NCBI GenBank assembly: GCA_011800805.1
Contig: MPNW01000147.1
Location: forward strand, 5,001 to 69,000
Direction of reading: 5' to 3'
Length of the DNA stretch: 64,000 nt
Origin: Hirudo medicinalis
Lineage: Eukaryota; Annelida; Clitellata; Hirudinida; Hirudinidae
Positions within the stretch are counted from its first letter, which is position 1. Each line of letters opens with the position of its first letter. The position numbers and the translations under genes were made by a program. This document shows, piece after piece, positions 51,765 through 64,000 of the stretch. Below the pieces are notes generated by a model, which was not told where the DNA came from, did no database searches, and worked only from the letters and a program-made list of their open reading frames with translations.

Positions 51765-54700
51765 CGCATTGCTGGTTCACGTCAAATCATTGTATTGCTG
51801 TCGAGATGCCTGCAAATTTAGCCACTATTTATTAGGCTAATTTTTATATTTGTTTAAATAACTCAAAAAAATTATTACAAAGCATTATTAAAATCTCGGC
51901 AAGCAAGTAGGAAATCGATTTAATGAAAAAAAAAAATTTCTTCGGTAATTATTTTCATCATAATTTCCAATGATGATTGTCAGTATTAAGCCCGGTTACT
52001 CGAGCAGCGGTGCAGGGGAGGCCTGGTTTTTCACAAAATTTGAGGCTTGTGAGCATAGAAAGTTTATAAATGGCACATATTTCGAAAGGGGTGATGATAA
52101 CCTTTTTGAATATTAAAGAATTATTGAATTTACTATTTTTTTAATAATGAAAATTTGCTTTCAAAACTTAATTACGAATACCATTTTATAGTGCTAATAA
52201 TTATCTTCAAAATGATATATAATATTGCTGATTTCCGTATTTCTGAGTTAAGCAAATACTGACAATCCTCATTCACTTTCAAAAAACCGTTTGATGTTTA
52301 TTTTGTGAGTTGCATTCCAGTGACAGAATTAGTTGCAGAACCTCTGCACGATGAATAATTACACTAAAACAACTTTAATCATAATTGAACAACAAGTTCA
52401 AATAATTCATGATTGTTAATTCAATATTTAATTTGACAAGTTATATTTTATTATTTGATCATTTCCCAAAAGTATTGCAAGGAGAGCTTCCTTTTTAATA
52501 TTTGTAAATGCATCTGCATTTCAAACAATTTCAAGCAGACATTTTTTCATTATAAATAAGTCATCAATCTTTAAAAAAAAATATTTGAAAGTGTTCATTC
52601 ACAAATATGGCCATAAAAATAGGTTTGTGAAGAATGTGCAACACATTCATATTCATGTTCAGTTAATAAGGCTGTTGAATATTTATGACTCTTATGTGAA
52701 ATATGTGTTGGAATTTTTGAAGGGATTGTAAAATGTGATCGCGTCTTCAAGTGTCTTGAAGTTCTTGTCCCCTTTTGCCCATTCATCCATCATCCATCCA
52801 TCCATCCATCCATCCATCCATCCATCCATCCATCCATCCATCCATCCATTCATCCATCCATCCAACCATCCATCCATCCTTATTTTGCTATAAATAGCAT
52901 CCAATCAACTGTAATTTGAAAGCTAAATGTTCTCTTGAAACGACCAATGATGTATTTGTAATGAATTGCAAACCAAATTAAAAACCACAAAACTTTCTTT
53001 TGTTTCTTTCTTTTGTTTGCATGTAACTTATAATCTTGAGTGGAATTCACCACAAACCAACAACTAATATTGCTTTATACTATATTTACAATCAATAATA
53101 ATAAATAATTACATTAACTCAATTAGATTATTAAGCGATTTACTTTCTATTTCTAATTATTTACGGCTTAAAATATGAAATTAAAATTTTTTTCACAAAT
53201 TATATTAAAGCAATCCACATTTGATCATATCTCATCATATCTGATCACACGGATTTATACCTCAAAATTTCTGATCACGATGTTCACTTGAAAATGATTT
53301 TCATTAAAATGAAATGTTCTGAAAGTGATGACATCCGCCATGTTGTGTAAAGAACAGGAACGATGTCGATCTGCACGACTTTGTTCACTCATCCGTGAAC
53401 ACTTATTATGGTTATAATATAATATTGTTACAATATAAAATTGTTACAATATTTTTTGATGAAATTTACTTAAAACTTTTATAATTAAATCAAAATTATA
53501 TCACAGTTTATTGACTTTTGAAATGTTCCTCTTGGTAACAACTTGAAAACGATCAGAAGGGTGGGAGGTTAATGGAGTGGAGCTTGAAAATATTTCAGAA
53601 TTTGATTTGTGTCTCATAAACAAATAATTAAATTGTAATAATATTCTATCGGTTGCTTAAAAGATTTTGAAGCCATAAATAAATTGTTTAATATGATATT
53701 ATTTTTGTTTTCTTAATCCACGCCCAGGAAGTGATCTTATTAAAATTGAACATTTCCTTGGGTGGCATTTTAATGTTTTTCTGAGACTGAGTTACTGCTT
53801 CTTTCTTGTGGGAAATCATAATTTGATTTTATCTTCATAATTAATATATTTATTTTCATCAAAATAATTTGATTTTTTTTTCAGGAGATTATCATGTTAG
53901 AATTGATGATTTAGGTCGCAATGATTTAGATTTAAATTTTCATTTAACCATATTTTTCTGCAACAATCAGTTTTATGTTATTCGGAAAGTTCCAAAAAGC
54001 CAATAAATGCAAGTAATTGGGTTAACTTTATCCAAATGTTTCTCAGAAATTCAGTCCTCAAAATCAAAAGAACAAATTAATTCTTTGGTAAAATGTTGTC
54101 TGGTTATTTAAAAAGCTCGATTTTTGATCAAATGTGGGATTCCTTATTTTCCCGAAAGAAATTGCAAGAATTTGCTTTAAATGACGTCAAAAGTTTTTCA
54201 GATTTTGATGCAAAAAAATGACATTTCCTGTCTTGCTGGAGGTAAAAATTCATTAATAATTAAAAGTGGATGGTGTTTCGATTACCCGAGAAATTCTAAG
54301 GAATTGAATCAAAGCGATGATATTTTAACTCATTTCAAGAGTTGGCATAAATCAGCTTTCACAAAACAATTTGTTCAGCTGCAATTCATTCTTATCAACC
54401 CTCTTTGTTCTGGCAATAAATTTTTAAGGAACATTTTCTGGCAAAAATATCGATATTATGAAAACGAAATACAAATGAAATTACTGAGCCAGTCTTCCGC
54501 TTCGGATAGATGTAAAGAAGTGATGTATCCCTGGGAGTAGTAGGAATGAAGGAAGATGAATGAAGAGATGGAATGAAAAGACAATGAAGGGAAGGATGGA
54601 TGGGTCGGTGGATGGATGGATGAATAGACGGATGATGGAGACGTGTACTTCCGGAGAGATCGATGACGACCCTAAATTACAATTTCTTAGCCACTCCCAT

Positions 54701-57591
54701 TTATCTCAATTCGTTTAGAAATTTAAAAAATTTAAAATTCAATTAATGGTTTGAATAAATCAATTTTGGAAAAAGACTTGATCAAAACTAGAAAATAGAA
54801 ACAACTGTTATTCATATAAAAACTGTGATAACATGACATTCTTAACTCAAATTTCATAGTGTAGCATCATTCCGAGCCACAAAATATGTAATTTTAGGTA
54901 TCAGAATAAAAACAATTTTTGGATACCTAAATATGAGAATACTCGTTGACACAAGTTGGAAATAACTGAAATAATTGGTGACGTTTTCGAGCAATTTTTT
55001 TGTTGGTCATGAATTATTCCTCATGTTAAATTATCCTGAATATTTCTGACGGAAATTCTAGCAGAAAGACAAACGTGTCTTATCAATTTGCATTTCACAA
55101 CGTTTCATTGTTACCATGTCTCGAATCCCATCGTTTTGTGGAATACATTGAATCATCATCATCATCATCATCATCATCACCATCAAATCTTGATAATATA
55201 ATCATAATCATCTAATAACTCTCCATCACCATTGTCATAAAATACTAATAACCTAAGAGCATCCCATCACCATTAAAACCATGAATATCATCATCATCAT
55301 CTGCGATGTCTATCAGTAATTTTATAAAGAAAATACAGATCACTCGTAAGAATGGAGACAGAAATCAAGTTAGTGAGCAGGATTCCATTCCACCTCGGAA
55401 GCATTGTTCTCTCCTCGCCGTAATGTCCGCTGCATGAGCTCCATGTTTGTCGCTTTAATGCAATTCTCTACGTCCATCCAAATGCTGGAAAATTCGTTTC
55501 GACACGAACTCTGTGTGGAAGGCAAGACCTTTCACTTTCTGTTCGCTTGCCATTATTTGACGAGGGTATTACTCTGCTCCTGTCACATACCATTCCAATC
55601 CACTGACCCACATGACGACCAAATCTTTTCCGATCGATATTTTTTTCTATAATTTTTATAAATTTTTTATAAATGTTCATGGGATTAAATGTTTAACTTA
55701 AATAATTTAATTAATTAAACAAATTATTTATTTTTATGATTCTTTATCCTCGCAGTGACAATTCCTCGTATTCGAAGGGGAAAAAATTGGTTTTTAATCT
55801 TCAGAATAAACTCACAATGTTTTCGATTTTCCTTCGAGTTGAGTTTAAATTTTATTTCATGCTCCCTCGAGACACAGAATTCCTACAAGAATTTGGAATA
55901 ATACGAAATAACAAGCGGTAATATGTAATAATAAAGAATAGCATGCAGTGATACGACTAATAAGTAAGATTATTAAATCATTTTAGTCTTGCATGGTTTC
56001 AATTAAAATGACATAATTCGAAATTATGTCTTATTTCACGACGTCGCATTTATAGATTTAATGCATAAACAACATTTGATAACACAAGACACAAACAACG
56101 GACATACATTTTTTTTATAGATTCGAATGAATTTTTTTTGTGCACAAATTTCACTTTAAATTTATCCCGGGGAAGCATTTTTAATGTTGTTTCACTTAAA
56201 ATCCACGTCGGTTTAAGCTTTCTTGCTTTCGGAGAAGAAATATATTTGAATCAAGCAACGAATGTGGGAAGAAAACACTACAAAGAAAGACATGCAATGA
56301 AATTACAGTCAGGGAATGAAGAAGATCATTGTGAAGGTTTGTGCAGGATTATCCCGTCCTTTTTGCCACACTTGGGACTGCCTTCAAATCAAATTAGACA
56401 CGTTCATCATGTTGCGGGATTTTGCCGCTCATCTTAGCAATCCTGAATTTTCTTCAAGAACTTGCGCTGGCAAATCGTCCTCAGCTTTTTTTTAAAGTCA
56501 AAAGATCATTATTTCTCAACAATTTAACTTTTGCATGACGTATTTAATGTTATAGAATTAAAAATACATTTATTTTTCAAATTTCTTCCTAGAGGTTGAA
56601 TTTTCCCTCGATTCAAAAGTCAAGAAATATTTGATCGATAACGTGGACCGCTCGAAATCTCCCAGAACATCTAAAGTTATTCGATTTTTTAAATTATTAA
56701 TCGCAATTTCTTATCATTTGCACAGAAAATCCTGATTAAGAAAGTTGAGTTAAAATATTTTTCGGTTGGAGAGGACTAAAATGACAGAAGTAATAGTTTC
56801 CAATTAGTGGTTGCGTGTGTTTTAGGACATTCCCCATAAAACGCCTCAGTCTGACAACCTACTCTCACCTTGGAAAGACTCCAGAATCCAGGAGGAACGT
56901 CGTTCAAACCAAAGAATAAAAGAATAGAAAGAAACAAAGAAACTTGAAAACCGATGAAGTAAATGAAATTGAAATGAAAAAACTGCTAAATCTGACCTTT
57001 TGAAATTGAGAACGTTTGTTTGAATTTGATTTCATAAAATTGTAAATAAATTGGAGAATTATGGAGAATTATATAAACATTTTATTCGGCATTCTCTGTG
57101 CTTTAATTTAGTTCAAATGTGAGTTTAGCGACCAAAATAATGTAAGGTTAACTAAGCGGCCAAATTTAAATTTTATTACAATTGTTAAGTTGTAACTCGT
57201 TGATTGTGATTTGATTGTAATAAAATTGATTGATAATAAAATAATTATTTCCAAAGAATTTCGAAGTCCAAAAGTACTGGCCAGTCGGCATCGCATTTAA
57301 TTCTTCGTAATGAGAAATGATCAGGTCAGTCGTGCTTCTAAAGGTTTAATTGACAGAAAGTTAAGAACGTTGTACATCGATGTTTCTGAGATCAAAATGG
57401 ATTCATCTTCTTGGGTTCATGGCATCAATCAACGCTGAAGATGAATTGATGAATCAATTTTCCTGTCAGACATTCGTTCTCCTAAGGATCCCTTTAAAAT
57501 AACTTGTACGAATCGTACTGTCATAATATTCATTATCGTCTGGAGGAAATTCAACGTCACAAATTTATAAAAACATTAAACTAGGAATCGA
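51765..57591. other. Upstream of protocadherin; gene-poor
   Basis: Should contain the protocadherin promoter and 5' UTR near 51765-52100. No motif assignable. The 119-codon frame at 54181-54540 has no recognisable family and AT-rich composition like its surroundings. Simple repeats: TCCA at 52783-52880, GGAT at 54591-54640, CAT at 55151-55183. Confidence 0.5.
52783..52880. repeat. (TCCA)n microsatellite
   Basis: Over 20 tetranucleotide units with few interruptions. Confidence 0.95.
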
Positions 57592-58333
57592 CAGGGGACC
57601 CCGGCCACGACAAATTTTAGCCGGGGAATTGACGTAAGTCATGCATAAGAAATTTCAACACATTTTCTTAAATGCGAACGTTTATTCCATTTCAGAATCC
57701 AAGTTATCACAAAATCTGCCATTTCGTGGAATAAAAAAAAATATCACGAGGATACTTGGGGCATCGATGTGGATTGACACACTGCTCTGATGTTATACTT
57801 AAGAAACAGTAATGTTTCCATATTATTGCAAAAGTTTCACCCTGTCTTTCTAAATGCACTTTGCCATTTAGAACTATAGCTATAATTCTAAACTATAATT
57901 TTCAATATCCCTTGATTTGTTGATTTATTTATTTGATTAAAGTCTGTCGCGTAACTGAAATGATTTGGATAAACGACCAGACTATCACTTGAGCTGGGAG
58001 GTGGGCTTAAATACGCTCTTGGCAAGGCTGACAGTTCATTCCGGCACACCTTTCAGAAGGAAGGATGGTCATCCGACACACCTAAACGTTTCTTCTTCAT
58101 GTGCTACTCAATTTCCCTCTCCGCCTCCTCAGATATATTCCGAGCTACTCCTGCACAGAGATGCCATTTCAGCTTTTTCCTTGGGGACAAATCCTCGCAC
58201 AACTTGAAGAGATAATCTTTTTCTGCTTCTAGCCCAAAGTCAGGGGCAACAGAATTTGGGGAGGCGTCCCCCCAACTGACGTCCCTGCTCCTGCGATTGC
58301 CCCGGCCAAAAACCTCCTCCCGGTCGATCCCTG
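57592..58333. mobile_element. Possible old hAT-like MITE, 742 bp
   Basis: The left end CAGGGGACCCCGG and right end read inverted CAGGGATCGACCGGG are each followed within about 20 bases by a TTTT(A/G)GCCGGGG block in inverted orientation. The interior is more GC-rich than its surroundings. No matching 8-bp duplication remains, so this is tentative. Confidence 0.35.
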
Positions 58334-61300
58334 GTTGCAATATTCACAGATTATGCGTTCTAATATTCGGAACATTTTCTTAAAACTTGAATATTGCAGG
58401 ATATTACGGTGGCCAAAAGTTTCAAACGATATTTATCACTGATTCCAATCTTCAAATATCGCGTGTAATCACGGTCAGTATTATTTTTTTTATTAAAAAT
58501 TAAAATTTGATTCAGAGTTAATGGCAGAGCGTGAGCGGAAGTGACCAGGAAAAGTACGCATCCAGGACAAAACGTTCATTTTTAAAGAAATGGCAGACAG
58601 GTTTTTGGGACAAAGGTAATCTTTTAAGTAATTCTAAGTATTTTTGCCTTCTTTTGACCGAAGCTGCAATGTATTGCCTTCCCGCGAGATGGTTTGAAGC
58701 TTCAAAATGGCCTGCTTCAATTCTCCGGAAGTTGCTTCAAGGTTTTGATTTCTGGAATTTCTTATTCTAGAAAAATTCTGCGCCTGCATGTTATGGGGTC
58801 ATAAATGTGATCTGATCAATATTTGACGTGGGATTAAATCTACTCCCTACTGATAATTGATATTTATTGCGAGTTATCTTAACTTCAGAATGGAAATTGT
58901 TTTCTTTGTGGGTGTAAATGAACTGCAATCATCTCCTCTCTTTAAAGTTGAAAATTTAAAAGTAAACGAAGGCGTCTTCCTGGGTTCAATTCGTGGAGAA
59001 TGTGAGACAAATTAATAGCAACAGAAAGTAAGACCAGTCGTTTGTAAGGGAGTGCAATTGTGTCGAGAATATTAAATGAGTGTCTATTGTAGCTTCGAAT
59101 GAGCACTCCTCAATGTTTGTCAGCTTTACGACCAAATACTTTCCTTTTCTTCAGAAACTCCAAATATCTGCTTCTGTTTTCTCGCTGACATGAATTTCAA
59201 TTTGGTTCCATAATCACTTCTGATGACTCTCCATTGTTCGCTGTTGTTTCGCTTTGGCGTCTTTTCTTCATTTCAATGAAGAAGAAAAATAATATTAAGA
59301 ATAATAATAAGAAGAAAAGGAGGAGGAGAAGGAGGCGGTTTAAAGGCGTTCTGTGCGAAAGTGGCCCGGAAAGGGTTTATGACCTTTGCAAGGTTGTTTT
59401 GCAATTTAAATGAACAACGTTTGTCGAATTCTTGCTCCTTTAAAAATGTTTTATTTTAAAAATTTAAAGTTTCAGCTCGAAGATTAGTGTTTCCTCTGTT
59501 GTCTTATGACAAATGACACCAAATGACAAAAGTCATGAAGCAATGGTGAGTAAGCAATGTAAATGAAAGGATTCAGTGTAATTCTTGTTCCTTCGCTAAA
59601 ATTCTTAACATCCGATCCACGTTTTGATTTTGTTTAAGATGCTAATAATATACAGCTTAGTAATAATAAAGTTACTATTTAAAAGTAGGTCAACGCATCT
59701 GCATCAAATTTATTTTTGCATTTACTTACAAATTTACTGAAAGCGAAAAATATTTCATTAATCTCAGTTGGCTTCAGAGAAGTCACGGAATATAATTAAT
59801 CAAACATTAATATCACAATTTTTCTGCCTAATCCCCAAGAGTCATGCAATTAATTATACTTTTAGTCTCTATTTTTATATTTATTTATTTTTATTTATTT
59901 ATACTTCTTTATTTATATTCATTTTTTATAATTTTATTTATTTATATATTTATTTACGAATGTCTTGAGTAGATATTATGTTCTATTTATCCATTCCAAC
60001 CACTAATTTCGTCATTTGAAGCATTTTATGTCTCAAAAATCAACAAGGATTATGAACTTATTGCTTATAATTTGTGGAAAAAATCGAAAAATGTTGGAAA
60101 GGCTGCAGAAAGAGAGTAACATGTGGAAAATGTCATTCAGGAGCCACTTAACATTCACTTCAATTCTTGGCAGACCTCGGACAGAACGAAGATTCATCAG
60201 CTTCAGTGGATTGATGTTTTCCAATCAATGAGTGGATATTTGTCCCTCCGACCTCAGGCAATACACTCGAGACATTTTTGTCATCGGCAATCAATGGAAA
60301 ACTCTCCCGGCAGCTCCTTCATGCTTTTCAAGTGGTGATTGCGATCTTACTTGGTTATTCGATTATTATATCTAACATGTCATCATTTACATTACAATTT
60401 ATTTCCTAATTATATCAGATGCCATCGAATAATATAATAAGCGCTCTACATAATCATGCTTAAATTCGAGTGCTGAGCAGAAAAAGTTGTGATGTTGGAA
60501 AGGAACCTTTAATCACTCGAAAACATCTCCATTTCGTGGGGATAATTTTCAGGGCGAGCAAACACATCGAATGCTTGCTGTCGTGGACATAAAAATCCTG
60601 TTGAAACTTCGATAAGATCTGTGATCAGCAGCACTTCAAATGCTGCTGATGTTGCTCGAGTCACGAAGCATCTTCTCGATGTTCTCGCTGTAATGCTGTC
60701 TCTGATGTGATGTTTTCATGACATTCGTGTACTTTATTGTAACTCACCAACGTCGTGTGGCTGGAATGTTAGATTTTTATTTCACGCTCAGTTGTTTGAA
60801 AAAACAAGTAAAAGGTGATTTTCTTTGTAAATCTTACAATATTCTGAAAAGGACATCCGTAATAAAAGCTAATATTGACAAAAATATTGAAAATAAAAAA
60901 AATATTAACATATAATTAATAATAAGAAATATTGATGTAATAATTACAAATAAACAGTAATTTGTAGATGATAATTTTTCAGTTGACAAAAGAATCATAT
61001 TCCATCTTTCTTCTCAGGTGCTAAATGACATTTGTATCATTTGAATGATTGTAAAAATATTGTTCGTAAAATATTACAAACTAATTAATGTTGGTGGTTT
61101 GACAATTACTTGTTATTTTTGTTTCGACGATGTCAATGCAGTTAACGAGTACTTGAATGTAGTGGAGTTTTTATGAACCAAAAATAAAATTATTTACAAT
61201 AAATAATAATATTGCATTGTTATTATCATTGAAATAATTATTTTACTCAAACATATAATTTTTATCAAACTTATCATATTATAATTACAATCTCGAAAGA

Positions 61301-61718
61301 GTTACAAATACTTTGAAGCTCATCTTCTGATTGGATGAAAAGAGATGTGCAAATAACCTCCCATGAATCCAACAACTTTAATTTTCCAACTCAAAAAGTG
61401 AGGAGCAGCAGCAGAGACATCATCTTTTTTTGCATCGTCAAATTGTGAAGCCTTCATTCGACTCTGTCCTGAGGATTAAAACCTTTTCTTCGCAGGTGTG
61501 AAGGGAGGGAGGCCAACAAAATGCAAGGTTCGCTAAAGGACCTGTTTATCTTAGATCAGTGTTGTTGCATTATTAACCAATAATTTAAATTATTAATTAC
61601 AATAAATTAATAAATATTTTAAGTGATATTATTTGAATAATTCATTCAAAACATTTTTGATATAAACGAGTTACTTTTAAGTAATTTCTCTTAGAATTGG
61701 ATGAATATTATATTTAAC

Positions 61719-61749
<31 letters not shown>

Positions 61750-62600
61750 GTTGTTGTTGTTGTTGTTGTTGTTTTAAAATCTTATTTTTGGATGAATTCG
61801 ACCAAATTATTGACAAGCTAATGGTGCTCATCTCAACATGCCTGAAGGATGTGGAATGTCTGTTGTTGGAGCACAACAAGCAACTGTGCGACATGAATTA
61901 AACTATTGCTTAAATTAATTTTAAATAATTTTAATTAATGATCGTACGTTATATATACGTGCCAATATAAAAAAAAATTAATAAACAAATCGGATAAACA
62001 ATTGTAAATATAAATATATGGAATTTTGTGATTTCAAATTACGTTAGAATTTCAAAGGATGCAATCCTTTGTGCAGTGCGAAATGTTTTTACATTTGATT
62101 TCTTGGCCTCAAATATTCTTGCATCAATGCTTTCATTCATTTCTCTGCAACATATTTTCATGCAACATATTTTCATGCAACAATATTTTAGCGCTCAAAC
62201 AACGAACGACGTAATAATAAAACAAATATTGTTCCTTTAACTCTGTCCTCAAGTTATAATTTTTCTTGACTTTTCTTTTCTTAACTAGAACACGAAACCC
62301 ATGGAATTGTGCTAATAAGGTAGTTTTTTTAAATTTTTTGATAAAATCCTACAAAAAATAAACCTCTCGTGCAACATGCATTTAGTTGAAATATTTCAAA
62401 CCGCCGAATAAATCTTTTTATTCGTCTCACAAATCGATTTCCTGTTAATTTCTTTTTAACATCGCTTGAAAAACTAAAAAAAAAAAAAAAGATCCAATTG
62501 AAACTTCAATGATTTTTGTGTTGAGGATGTGAGGGGAGGGGCTGGAGTTCCGAGGTCACAGAGGAAGGATTCTCATCAATTTCATGGCTCTTATGACGAG
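58334..62600. other. Gene-poor AT-rich stretch
   Basis: No coding sequence recognised. Low complexity at 59855-59957 (TTTATTTA) and 61710-61775 (TAT then TGT). Confidence 0.5.
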
Positions 62601-62654
62601 GACTGGACGAAGTAACTGCTCAAATGATTGATGCCCTCCATCACGTTTTAACGA

Positions 62655-62815
62655 GCTGCATCATCATCATCATCATCATCGTCGTCGTCGTCATCATCAT
62701 CATCATCATCGTCGTCGTCATCATCATCATCATCATCGTCGTCGTCATCATCATCATCACTGTTGTTGTTATTGTTATTATTGTTGTTGTTATTATTATC
62801 ATTATTTTATTATAA
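62655..62815. repeat. (CAT/CGT)n then (GTT/ATT)n microsatellite
   Basis: Alternating blocks of CAT and CGT triplets, giving an artificial Ile/Val frame. Confidence 0.95.
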
Positions 62816-62990
62816 TTACTTTTATCAACTACATCAGAAGGTCCCCATATATTTATTGCAGTAACTCAATTTTTAATCCAGCATCACTCGTTGTCATGGA
62901 GACAAATCTCCAGCAATCACGTGGCTCATCAATTTCTCACAAATTTCAGGAAAGCAATCACTTCCTGCAAATGAAAGTTTCAAGTTTCGA

Positions 62991-63107
62991 TATTTTCGAT
63001 AAATTTTGTTTTCATGTTATAACTTATCATATTTTCGATAAATTTTGTTTTCATGTTATAACTTATCATATTTTCGATAAATTTTGTTTTCATGTTATAA
63101 CTTATCA
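62991..63107. repeat. 39-bp tandem repeat, three identical copies
   Basis: Three copies without a mismatch of a 39-bp unit beginning TATTTTCGATAAATTTTG. In one frame the unit reads IFDKFCFHVITYH, but the frame has no other sign of coding. Identity between copies implies a recent duplication. Confidence 0.95.
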
Positions 63108-63427
63108 TATTTTTCTGGCAACAATTTTTCCATAAAATTTGAAAGTATTGTTGAAAGCGAAATCTTTTTTCTGTGAATTGTTACAAATTCTTAGTTTTTA
63201 AAATGTAGAAATGAAAGAATATTTTTTGAGTTCAACAACTTGACTTTCGATGCCGATAACGATCTACCAACATTTTAAAAATATATTTTATGCGCTTAAA
63301 TAAATATTTCCAATTAATCTTATTCAAGTAATAATTCGTGACAATATTGCACTCGTGTCATCAAATGAGAATTGCAATGTTTCTTGTGAACTGGATATGT
63401 GTCCCCTAATGAATGAAGATTTTTAAC

Positions 63428-63472
<45 letters not shown>

Positions 63473-63575
63473 GTCATCATCATCATCATCGTCTTCTTCG
63501 TCTTCGTCATCATCATCCATCATCGTCAACGTCATCGTCAATGTCATCGTCGTCGTCGTCATCATCATCACCATT
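63428..63575. repeat. (CAT/CGT/CTT)n microsatellite
   Basis: Trinucleotide tract with poly-Asp frame on the minus strand. Confidence 0.95.
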
Positions 63576-64000
63576 TCTTAGTTGTTAACGGATGTTAAAT
63601 ACATTGCGTAAATATGTTGTAATAACATGTTATTCAGTATTTAAGTATATTCAATGAGTAACCTTCACCTTCACGTCGCGTGTGGCCACACATGTTGTGG
63701 ACCACCACGAAGCAACTCGAATGAATGTAGCTCGCTCTATTTTGTCACAAACAAAATTCATTTGGCATAAATTCAGGTTTAACAAAATATTTATCAGGAC
63801 AACGATTTTACGAATTTCATTTGAAAGGAATTTTGTGAAATAAATATAAGAGTAAATATAATATGAATATAAATATAATATAAAATAAACATTGTCCATA
63901 AATGATTGTGGTTATAAATAAGGAAAAGACACATGAATTATTGTGGAATCAAATCTGAGGCAATTTTATGTCCTTCCACTGGGGATTCAAGACAAATTTA

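Noticed and set aside
54181..54540. 119-codon ORF with a start codon
   Set aside because: AT-rich, no recognisable domain, single frame with composition like its surroundings; likely chance.
55151..55300. CRISPR-like array of short repeats
   Set aside because: Simple CAT microsatellite in a eukaryotic genome, with no spacers.

Overview
This is an AT-rich metazoan nuclear window: genes are split by GT-AG introns, and microsatellites (ATT, CAT/GAT, TATG, TA) are everywhere. One assembly gap of N lies at 22206-23148. The gene set (collagen IV, seven-repeat protocadherin, SUEL-lectin protein, SPCS3, MALSU1) and the low-complexity style suggest a bilaterian invertebrate, plausibly a lophotrochozoan such as an annelid or mollusc. 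The species cannot be fixed from the sequence.

Layout. (1) 577-1311, minus: two exons of a secreted or membrane SUEL-type lectin gene that runs off the left edge. (2) 1312-17000: no convincing gene; holds microsatellites, a 21-bp minisatellite and three non-autonomous hAT transposons with preserved 8-bp target-site duplications. (3) 17039-31733, plus: a collagen IV alpha-chain gene with 34 exons resolved to the base plus a candidate signal-peptide exon. It runs from the cysteine-rich 7S region to a complete NC1 domain and stop. One collagenous exon carries an in-frame TAA, and a LINE tail, a Helitron-like element and the gap lie in its introns. (4) 32385-33365, minus: single-exon BTB-BACK protein. 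(5) 34930-35913, plus: four-exon MALSU1 (mitochondrial RsfS family). (6) 36354-37519, minus: five-exon SPCS3 (signal peptidase complex). (7) 37840-42416: a graveyard of mobile elements: a CR1-like LINE tail, a decayed gene of a widespread uncharacterised zinc-ribbon-like family, and a decayed hAT transposon. (8) 45359-51764, minus: eight-exon protocadherin with seven cadherin repeats, one membrane span and a long polyQ/polyN tail. (9) 51765-64000: no supportable gene, only repeats.

The genes are not an operon or a system. Several act in the extracellular and secretory world (collagen IV in basement membrane, protocadherin in adhesion, SUEL lectin, SPCS3 cleaving signal peptides), but their neighbourhood looks incidental. 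The most unusual material is the nonsense codon in the collagen gene, the hAT deletion derivatives with intact target duplications (one still carrying a 116-codon ORF that seems to fuse the two ends of a transposase), and the pseudogene bounded by a short inverted repeat at 39411-40568.
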